Positions 5,831 through 12,141 of a stretch of DNA of 17,264 nt are shown one piece after another; the stretch's first letter is position 1, and each line of letters starts with the position of its first letter. The position numbers and the translations under genes are program-made. The stretch lies in assembly GCA_018062165.1 (NCBI GenBank), contig JAGOSU010000012.1, positions 1 through 17,264 of the forward strand, written 5' to 3'. The notes under the pieces are model-generated. The model made no database searches, had not been told where the DNA came from, and saw only the letters and a program-made list of their open reading frames with translations. Source of the DNA: Minisyncoccota bacterium. Its GTDB lineage: Bacteria > Patescibacteriota > Minisyncoccia > Phycocordibacterales > Phycocordibacteraceae.

Positions 5831-6982
5831 ATGAAGATATTACTTCTCGGGAGTGGAGAGCTCGGGAAGGAAGTCGCTATTGAAGCGATGCGGTTAGGAC
5901 ACACCGTGGTGGCCTGCGATCGTTATGAAGGAGCGCCAGCAATGCAGGTGGCGCATTCCTCCCGTGTCTTCTCGATGCTTGATGGAGCAGAGATACGGCG
6001 TGCGGTGGAGGAAGAGAAGCCAGACCTCATCGTTCCGGAGATTGAAGCTATAGCGACCGCGACCTTAGTTGAGCTTGAGAAGGAGGGACACACCGTGATT
6101 CCAACTGCGCGTGCTGCCCAGCTCACTATGGACCGGGAGGGTATACGTCGGCTCGCCGCAGAGGAGCTTTCGCTCCCGACGAGTCCGTATCGTTTTGCAG
6201 GCTCCTTTGAAGAGCTTGATGTAGCTACAGGAGAGATAGGGTTCCCGTGTGTCATCAAGCCAACGATGTCTTCGTCCGGAAAAGGACAGAGTGTAGTGAA
6301 GAATCGTGATGAGCTCGCGAAAGCCTGGGACTACGCAATGGAAGCGGGACGAGGAAAGACGGGGAAGGTAATTGTCGAAGGATTCATAGACTTTGATTAT
6401 GAGATTACCCTCCTTACCGTGCGGCATGCTGCAGGTACGAGTTTCTGTGCACCCATTGGGCACGTGCAGGTAGATGGTGACTATCGGGAGAGCTGGCAGC
6501 CACACGCTATGAGCGAGAAGGCCCTAGCCGCTGCAGAGGACATTGCGAAGAAGATTACCGACGCGCTTGGAGGTCGTGGCATCTTTGGCGTGGAATTTTT
6601 TATAAAGGGAGACGACGCCATCTTCTCCGAAGTATCTCCTCGCCCGCACGACACGGGCATGGTGACGATGGCGAGCCAAAACATGAGTCAGTTTGAATTG
6701 CATGTGCGTGCTATCACTGGTCTTCCGATTCCTCTGATTGTCTCGCACCCCGGTGCATCTGCCGCTGTCCTCTCTGACATCGAGACAGAGCATCCGGTCA
6801 TCGAAGGTCTTGAAGAAGCACTTTCGGAGCCCGGAACCTCTGTGCGAGTGTTTGGAAAGCCTTCCGCACACAAGAGGCGTCGTATGGCGGTAGCGCTTGC
6901 GATTGCTGATACGACAGACGAAGCTCGTGCCAAGGCGATGGCGGCTGCAGGGAAGATTCGCGTGGTATCCTCAGGACAATGA
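5831..6982 (+). CDS. purT: Formate-dependent phosphoribosylglycinamide formyltransferase
   Basis: PurT makes formyl-GAR from GAR, formate and ATP, the third step of purine synthesis. The 383-residue protein follows E. coli PurT closely along its length: LLLGSGELGKEVAIEAMRLG at the start, then VPEIEAIAT, LTMDREGIRRLAAEELSLPTS, KPTMSSSGKGQS (ATP-grasp loop), EITLLTV, DGDYRESWQP, FGVEFF and FSEVSPRPHDTGMVT near the ATP/Mg site. A longer reading frame upstream runs through the peroxiredoxin gene in another frame and is not used. The stop TGA overlaps the next start as ATGA, so the two genes are probably translationally coupled. No other purine gene is in the window. Confidence 0.96.
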   Translation: MKILLLGSGELGKEVAIEAMRLGHTVVACDRYEGAPAMQVAHSSRVFSMLDGAEIRRAVEEEKPDLIVPEIEAIATATLVELEKEGHTVIPTARAAQLTMDREGIRRLAAEELSLPTSPYRFAGSFEELDVATGEIGFPCVIKPTMSSSGKGQSVVKNRDELAKAWDYAMEAGRGKTGKVIVEGFIDFDYEITLLTVRHAAGTSFCAPIGHVQVDGDYRESWQPHAMSEKALAAAEDIAKKITDALGGRGIFGVEFFIKGDDAIFSEVSPRPHDTGMVTMASQNMSQFELHVRAITGLPIPLIVSHPGASAAVLSDIETEHPVIEGLEEALSEPGTSVRVFGKPSAHKRRRMAVALAIADTTDEARAKAMAAAGKIRVVSSGQ

Positions 6983-8526
6983 GTATTCTAGAGAGTGTAC
7001 TTGGTAAGAGGAAAGCAAGCGCTGAGCAGCAGTTGCCGGAGGTTGGCACACGTCTAGCAAACGAGGCAAAAGAGGCCTACAAGGAGCCCCTGTTCATCTG
7101 GCGCCATCAAAAGACAGTGGAGGCCGTCACGCAAGAATCCAATATAACAGCGCGCTATTTTGGCACTTCTTTTTATGAACGGAAGGGGCCTTGGCAAGAA
7201 GGGCAGTTTTGGCGTGACATACAGGGTGCGCTTAAAGAAGCGGCAGAGCAAGCGTCGTCACTATTTAGTGGAGCATTCACAAAGGATGGTACACCCGACA
7301 AGAGCGAGAAAGGACGGGCTGAGTATGAAGCAGCGCACGGAATGCCTGGCGCTGCGGTTGCCAATCGTCTTTTCTTGATGGAAACAATGGCGCGACTAAA
7401 GGACAAGTATCAGTACTCGCTGGGTATCAACAAAGACAAGCGCGCCGAGATTGCGCAAGACGTCGATGCGGCACTTGAGGATGTGAGCCTTGTCACGCTT
7501 ACTGACCTTGTAGTCGAAGAGTTGACGAGGGCGAAGAAGAAGCGAGTTCCTCGTGCTAGTGGCTTCCACAAGCTCTCTGAAGAGGAAGTATATGAACGCC
7601 TCGCGCATAACACGTATGGAGACTCCGATCGAGAAACCCTCATTAAGGGCAAGCAGCTAAAGATACAATCAAAGGGGAGCAAAAAGAATGGACCAAAGGA
7701 CGCACTGTTCCTTAAGCTTGCACTCACAGGAGCGCACGCTACCTGGGAGGCCATGCAGACACATCAGGCGGCATACGAAGAGAACAGTGCTCTCGTGGAT
7801 CCTGCATCCGAGGAAGCGTTTAAACCACTCCCGCTTTTTATACGAGACAAGTACGAACAGGCACTTGCAGACGGTGGATCTCCCGAAGAGGCGGTGCTCG
7901 CCATCGCCTATACCTTGTACAAGGATGTACGCATTCTCCGCCAGGAACATATCCCAGAAGAAGCACGTGTCACTATCCCTCCTGTAAGTTTCTTCGCTAA
8001 GGGACCGACTCCTAAGGAGCTGAAGCCTGTAAAACCTACAAAGAAATTTCCTGTGGGACGGGCAGCGGCAGTGTTGCTCGCATCAACGAGTGCAGCTTCC
8101 TTTCCGACGGAGCTTGAGGACGGCGCCTATCATCAAGGCATCTCTCAAGATGAAAAAATGCTTACGAGCGCTTTGGCCGCTATGCCGCGCGAAGGCGCGA
8201 CTGCTGCAGAACGTGCGCGTACTCCTGATAACGCAATTCACCTCATGCGTAGTTTCCTGCAGGTGCTCGAGCAACATCCGGACCAGAAAGCCGCTTTCTT
8301 TGCAGTCTATCCGCAGGCAGAGGGCGCAACCATTGATGAACAAGCGCACACTATGTCGAGGTATTTCGGTCTCTGGAACCCGAACACAGGGTATTCTGAG
8401 GAAATACGTCCGGGTGATTACCTAGGCTTCAACCCAAACACGGGATTCTGGCTCGCAAACATTGGAGGCGAAGAACAGAAGCTTGCTGACCAGAACGGCA
8501 ACCGCATTGCAGGACCTCTACGTTAA
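6979..8526 (+). CDS. Unknown 515-aa protein coupled to purT
   Basis: I do not recognise this family. It starts at an ATG that overlaps the purT stop by 4 nt, so it is read from the purT transcript. Residues 1-340 look like charged, mostly alpha-helical soluble protein, rich in Lys, Glu and Ala, with no Cys cluster or nucleotide-binding loop that I can see. A basic Pro/Lys stretch (KELKPVKPTKKFPVGR) precedes a short Ala-rich, mildly hydrophobic segment (about 358-372), which might be a weak membrane anchor or a linker. The C-terminal part (about 380-515) contains two NPNTG(Y/F) copies (467-472 and 485-490) in a Gly/Asn/Trp-rich region that may be a small beta domain. It has no signal peptide. 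It ends overlapping the stop codon of the convergent protease gene by 4 bp. Confidence 0.85.
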   Translation: MSILESVLGKRKASAEQQLPEVGTRLANEAKEAYKEPLFIWRHQKTVEAVTQESNITARYFGTSFYERKGPWQEGQFWRDIQGALKEAAEQASSLFSGAFTKDGTPDKSEKGRAEYEAAHGMPGAAVANRLFLMETMARLKDKYQYSLGINKDKRAEIAQDVDAALEDVSLVTLTDLVVEELTRAKKKRVPRASGFHKLSEEEVYERLAHNTYGDSDRETLIKGKQLKIQSKGSKKNGPKDALFLKLALTGAHATWEAMQTHQAAYEENSALVDPASEEAFKPLPLFIRDKYEQALADGGSPEEAVLAIAYTLYKDVRILRQEHIPEEARVTIPPVSFFAKGPTPKELKPVKPTKKFPVGRAAAVLLASTSAASFPTELEDGAYHQGISQDEKMLTSALAAMPREGATAAERARTPDNAIHLMRSFLQVLEQHPDQKAAFFAVYPQAEGATIDEQAHTMSRYFGLWNPNTGYSEEIRPGDYLGFNPNTGFWLANIGGEEQKLADQNGNRIAGPLR

Positions 8527-9425
8527 GAGCGCAGACGTCGGAGCACCGTTTCTAACGTTTTCCGCATATCCTTAGGGAGCGATAGTTCCGTAAGGGCTGC
8601 GCGTGTTTGTACGTCTCCCGTAAGTATCGAAGAAAGTGAGAACCCGGTTTCCGCACGGATGGTGCGGTCGATATTGTTTGTGGTGAGTGCTCGCAGGCTT
8701 ACAAGGTCTTTATTCTTGTCGCCCCCAATAGTCGTAGCGATACCGACGAGTGCACCAGAGGTATCCACTACTGGTCCGCCCGAGACCCCCTTATGCCCAG
8801 CTTTTGATGGGGCAACAAGAAGGATGTCTTGGTTAGGTTTAGTGAAGGAGCGAATCTCAGTGACGGTCGAGGAGGCGACGATGCGTTTGAGCTTGCTCTT
8901 AACGCCGTCAAAATCGAGCTTGTCTGCAGGATAGCCGGCGATGGAGACGGGCATGTTGGGTGTGGTCACCGTGTTTAGAGGAAGTGCTGGGAAGACTGTT
9001 CCAAGCTTGGCGTCCGTGATGTAGAGGAGAGCGAAATCACTGGCACCACTTCCTTTACCTTCGGTCTTTGTCGATACTTTGCCTTGATATTGCTCGGTCC
9101 ACGAAAGTGGCATGTAGAGAAGTTCGGCATGGTACGCCTCTTTGGCAGGAGAGCCGGTGCGGATGGAGCAGCGGTTCTTGTTCTTTGCGTTCGTTGAGGA
9201 GGCGAGAAGGAAATACTGGGCAACGTGGGCGTTTGTAATGATGATGCCTCGACTGTCCACAAAGGAGCCAGTACCAGTAGTCTGGAAGGTTGCCCCTCCT
9301 ACTTTCATACGACAGAAGACATTTACCGTCGCCTTCTCAAGCGGCGTCTCTATAGGCGCAGTCTTAGCGTCTGCTCCCAAGGGCAGCACAAGCACAAGAA
9401 GGACGAGTACGAGAAGCTTTTTCAT
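8523..9425 (-). CDS. Secreted trypsin-like serine protease
   Basis: An extracytoplasmic serine protease of the trypsin/DegP-like fold, with no PDZ domain. Residues 1-20 (MKKLLVLVLLVLVLPLGADA) are a signal peptide. The catalytic triad is visible: His67 in ITNAHV, Asp130 in GASDFALL and Ser215 in GVSGGPV. The remaining C-terminal region (about 240-300) is charged and ends in basic residues. I start at 9425; the longer open frame upstream simply reads through tRNA-Leu. The start codon is only 5 nt behind the tRNA CCA end and no promoter lies between, so the gene is probably cotranscribed with the tRNA. Its stop overlaps that of the opposing unknown gene. Protein quality control in the envelope is a likely role. 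Confidence 0.92.
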   Translation of the reverse strand: MKKLLVLVLLVLVLPLGADAKTAPIETPLEKATVNVFCRMKVGGATFQTTGTGSFVDSRGIIITNAHVAQYFLLASSTNAKNKNRCSIRTGSPAKEAYHAELLYMPLSWTEQYQGKVSTKTEGKGSGASDFALLYITDAKLGTVFPALPLNTVTTPNMPVSIAGYPADKLDFDGVKSKLKRIVASSTVTEIRSFTKPNQDILLVAPSKAGHKGVSGGPVVDTSGALVGIATTIGGDKNKDLVSLRALTTNNIDRTIRAETGFSLSSILTGDVQTRAALTELSLPKDMRKTLETVLRRLRS

Positions 9426-9430
9426 ATATG

Positions 9431-9515
9431 TGGTGCCGGAGGAGGGAGTCGAACCCTCAACCCTTGCGGGAACGGGTTTTGAATCCGTCGCGTATACCAA
9501 TTCCGCCACCCCGGC
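9431..9515 (-). tRNA. tRNA-Leu (anticodon CAA)
   Basis: An 85-nt class II tRNA. The acceptor GCCGGGG pairs with CTCCGGC (one G-T pair), followed by A and an encoded CCA (9433-9431). The anticodon loop is TTCAAAA. A long variable arm (TCCC-GCAA-GGGT) is present, as expected for Leu, and the T-arm GAGGG/CCCTC encloses TTCGACT. The anticodon-stem pair 31-39 is an A/C mismatch. It is probably the first gene of a transcript that continues into the protease. Confidence 0.95.
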
Positions 9516-9524
9516 TTGTGGATT

Positions 9525-9553
9525 ATCCTACGCGCGAACGCCCGTGCCTGCAA
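9525..9553 (-). promoter_or_regulatory. Promoter of tRNA-Leu and probably the protease
   Basis: On the minus strand: TTGCAG (9553-9548), 17-nt spacer, TAGGAT (9530-9525), 9 nt before the tRNA 5' end. Its -35 lies 6 bp from the extended -10 of parB on the other strand, so the two promoters are interleaved. Confidence 0.5.
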
Positions 9554-9559
9554 TGCGCG

Positions 9560-9568
9560 TGATAGAAT
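9560..9568 (+). promoter_or_regulatory. Extended -10 promoter of parB (leaderless type)
   Basis: TGATAGAAT (TG at 9560-9561, TAGAAT at 9563-9568) is exactly 6 nt before the ATG at 9575. No Shine-Dalgarno and no clear -35 are seen. Confidence 0.5.
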
Positions 9569-9574
9569 TGCGTG

Positions 9575-10504
9575 ATGTCAGGGGATGCATATGAGCCGAC
9601 GAGGTTTGACTCCGTCTTTTGGGTGGAGATTGACCGTGTAGGACCCAACCCATACCAGCCACGTCGTGAATTCGATGAGATGCGTCTCAAGGCGCTCGCT
9701 GAATCCATACGCCAGTATGGAGTGCTGCAGCCGATGGTGGTTACCCGCAAGGAAGTAGAGAAGCCAGGCGGTGGACTCGAGACCCGCTACGAACTCATCG
9801 CCGGAGAGCGCCGCCTTCGCGCATCCAAGCTTGTTGGCCTTCGCGAAGTTCCTGTGGTGATTCGCGAAGGAGAGCAGAGCGACAGCATGAAGCTGCAGCT
9901 CGCTATCATCGAGAACCTTCAGCGCGAGGACCTCAATGCAATCGATCGGGCCAAGGCACTCGCGAAGCTTGCTGAGGAGTTTGCCTTTTCACACGTGGAG
10001 ATTGGAGCCAAGATAGGCCGCAGTAGGGAGTTTGTCAGCAACTCGATTCGCCTTCTCGCGCTTCCTGAGATGATTCAGCAAGCAGTGGTGAACAAGGAAC
10101 TCACCGAAGGTCACGCACGTGCACTTCTCATGCTTTCAGACCGCCCAGAGGAACGCGATACGCTCTTTAGGGAGATTGTGCTCAAGAAAACTTCCGTACG
10201 CGTTGCAGAGCAGATGGCGCGCCGCATCGCGGTTGACCGTATCCGCAAGCACGACAAGACGCCTGAGATGATGGAGATTGAGAAGTCACTCACTGAGACG
10301 TTGGGGACTCGTGTGCTGATTGAGAACCGTCCTAATGGTGGCCGTGTGCTCATTGAATTCTTCTCACCCGAAGACCTCTCACATATCGTAGCGGCACTTG
10401 CTGCAGAACAGGGAGTAAAGATGACCGACGACGAAGTAGAAGCACCTATCCCTGGTGTGTCTCAAGTAGACGAAACGGGAACGATTCGAAACTTTACGGT
10501 TTAG
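9575..10504 (+). CDS. parB: ParB/Spo0J-family chromosome partitioning protein
   Basis: ParB loads at parS sites and, as a CTP-dependent clamp, helps segregate the chromosome together with ParA. The 309-residue protein contains the N-terminal VEIDRVGPNPYQPRR segment, the CTP-binding motifs GERRLRAS (77-84) and ENLQRED (113-119), and the helix-turn-helix region that follows (HVEIGAKIGRSREFVSNSIRLLALP). A C-terminal dimerisation region with RVLIEFFSPEDL ends the protein. I prefer ATG 9575 to the in-frame GTG 9572 because of the -10 spacing. No parA and no parS-like palindrome are visible in the window. The last 11 bp overlap the convergent rel gene. Confidence 0.95.
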   Translation: MSGDAYEPTRFDSVFWVEIDRVGPNPYQPRREFDEMRLKALAESIRQYGVLQPMVVTRKEVEKPGGGLETRYELIAGERRLRASKLVGLREVPVVIREGEQSDSMKLQLAIIENLQREDLNAIDRAKALAKLAEEFAFSHVEIGAKIGRSREFVSNSIRLLALPEMIQQAVVNKELTEGHARALLMLSDRPEERDTLFREIVLKKTSVRVAEQMARRIAVDRIRKHDKTPEMMEIEKSLTETLGTRVLIENRPNGGRVLIEFFSPEDLSHIVAALAAEQGVKMTDDEVEAPIPGVSQVDETGTIRNFTV

Positions 10505-12107
10505 GTCTCTTATTTTTCTTTGCCTTTGCTTTGTTACGAATGACGCGTGTGTCCACGTGTACTGGGGCATGGGCTTTACCACGCTCTGGCAAATCAAGTT
10601 CTGAGCGTATGTGGCGGCGTGCCATTGACGTTACGGCGTAATCGAGCCACTTAGCCGTTGGACGAGCGGACTCGCGCTTTAGGATTTCCACCATATCGCC
10701 GTTTCTGATGGTGGTATCAAATGACACCATCTTTCCATTAATTTTTGCACCACTCATGCGGTTGCCGAGATCAGAGTGTATGGCGTAGGCAAAGTCGACA
10801 GGAGTGGAGCCAATAGGAAGGTCAATCACGTCTCCACGCGGTGTGAAGACAAAGATGCGGTGCGAGAAGAAGTCGCTCTTCAATCCTTCAACGAACTCAG
10901 TCGAGCCGGTGTTGCCTGCGTGCGCTTCGGCAAGTTCAACGAGCCATCGTGGGACGTTTGGGGCAACCGCTTCCTTGCCTGGTTCCTTCTTGGTGAAGTT
11001 AAGGAGGTTCGGGATGAGGTTCTGAATCCACGGGAGTGACATACGACGCACTGCTTCACCTGAGGCAGAGCCCCCAAGGAGCTTGTAGGAGCCGTGAGAG
11101 GCAATACCGAACTCAGCCTGCGTGTGCATGTCCTTGGTGCGAATCTGGATTTCAACAATGCCTGCGCCGTCGGTGACGACAGTAGTGTGGAGCGACTGGT
11201 AACCGCTCGAGGGCTTCGGTACGGAAATGTAATCCTTGAACCCGCCTGGAAGCGGCTTGTAGGTAGAGTGCACGAGTCCGAGGGCGGTGTAGCAGTCAGC
11301 AATGGTGGGGACAATAATGCGCAGTGCCGCCATATCGTAGATAAGGTTGATGTCGTCTCCCTTGCGCTTCAGCTTCTGATGGAGACTCCAGAGTCCTTTC
11401 ATACGCACGTCCGTGCGGAAGTCCTTGATGCCTTGTTTAGTGAGTGCCACCTGAAGCTCGCGCTGCACTTTCTTGAGACCAGCCTCCGTCTCCTTGGTCT
11501 TTAACTTTCGTACTTCAAGCGCGTGCGTGTAGGCATCAGGGTCAATTGCTGGGAACGAGAGGTCTTCGAGTTCACGACGAATACGACCCATACCGAGTCG
11601 GTCGGCAATCGGAGCGTAAATCTCGAGCGTCTCTAGCGCAATCCGTTTCTGTTTGTGTGCCGGCACATGCGAGAGGGTCTGCATGTTGTGATAGCGGTCT
11701 GCGAGCTTCACAATCAGCACCCGTATGTCAGCAGAGGTTGCCACGAGAAGACGGCGAAGCGATTCTGCATGGCGCTCTGCTCCACGATATTTGTGCTTAC
11801 CAAGCTTTGTCACCCCTTCAACCAGGAAGAGGACTTCTGCACCGAATTCCTTCTTTACTTCTTCCTCAGTGGCCTTGGCGTCCTCAATGGCGTCATGGAG
11901 GAGACCGGCGGCAACCGTTGCGGCATCCATGCCCATTTCGGCCAAGATTTTAGCCACCGCAGCGGGGTGTACGAAGTAAGGTTCTCCGGAATAACGTGCA
12001 ACGTCTTTGTGAGCGTTCTCTGAGAATGCGTACGCCTTCTCTATGATTTTTGCATCCTCGGCAGAGAGGTTCTGCATTTGGGCCAGAATCTCTTTGACGG
12101 TGGTCAT
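10494..12107 (-). CDS. rel: RelA/SpoT-type (p)ppGpp synthetase/hydrolase, C-terminally short
   Basis: A bifunctional stringent-response enzyme by its motifs. The HD hydrolase domain has His47, His71-Asp72 (LLHDAIED) and Asp137 (KLADRYHNM). The synthetase domain has Asp258 (IYDMAALRI), Tyr303 (SGYQSLHT) and Glu319 (EIQIRT). The usual RFKD motif reads GFKD (289-292). A TGS domain follows (about 413-478), then the start of the helical region (KWLDYAVTSMARRHI) and a very basic tail (NKAKAKKNKRPKP). At 537 residues it lacks the zinc-finger and ACT domains found in the usual enzymes of 700 or more residues. The ATG at 12107 is 6 nt behind a -10; an in-frame TTG at 12110 is less likely. It follows topA but has its own promoter. 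Confidence 0.94.
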   Translation of the reverse strand: MTTVKEILAQMQNLSAEDAKIIEKAYAFSENAHKDVARYSGEPYFVHPAAVAKILAEMGMDAATVAAGLLHDAIEDAKATEEEVKKEFGAEVLFLVEGVTKLGKHKYRGAERHAESLRRLLVATSADIRVLIVKLADRYHNMQTLSHVPAHKQKRIALETLEIYAPIADRLGMGRIRRELEDLSFPAIDPDAYTHALEVRKLKTKETEAGLKKVQRELQVALTKQGIKDFRTDVRMKGLWSLHQKLKRKGDDINLIYDMAALRIIVPTIADCYTALGLVHSTYKPLPGGFKDYISVPKPSSGYQSLHTTVVTDGAGIVEIQIRTKDMHTQAEFGIASHGSYKLLGGSASGEAVRRMSLPWIQNLIPNLLNFTKKEPGKEAVAPNVPRWLVELAEAHAGNTGSTEFVEGLKSDFFSHRIFVFTPRGDVIDLPIGSTPVDFAYAIHSDLGNRMSGAKINGKMVSFDTTIRNGDMVEILKRESARPTAKWLDYAVTSMARRHIRSELDLPERGKAHAPVHVDTRVIRNKAKAKKNKRPKP

Positions 12108-12108
12108 C

Positions 12109-12127
12109 AAGACAGGATACCTGTCTT
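12109..12127. repeat. Perfect 8-bp inverted repeat over the rel promoter
   Basis: AAGACAGG-ATA-CCTGTCTT, a 19-bp palindrome centred on the -10 of rel and ending 1 nt before its start codon. It is not followed by a T-run, so it does not look like the topA terminator. Operator or chance cannot be separated from one sequence. Confidence 0.6.
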
Positions 12128-12141
12128 CGCTGCTATTTCAA
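12114..12141 (-). promoter_or_regulatory. Promoter of rel (leaderless type)
   Basis: On the minus strand: TTGAAA (12141-12136), 16-nt spacer, TATCCT (12119-12114), then exactly 6 nt to the ATG at 12107. The -35 lies within the last codons of topA. Confidence 0.55.

Noticed and set aside
9426..9509. N-terminal extension of the protease
   Set aside because: The bases are the tRNA-Leu gene; the signal peptide begins at the Met encoded at 9425.
9560..10600. parS site near parB
   Set aside because: No match to the TGTTNCACGTGAAACA palindrome was found; the CACGTG-like strings in the region lack the flanking bases.
12109..12127. Terminator for topA
   Set aside because: The hairpin has no T-run on the minus strand and runs straight into the rel start codon.
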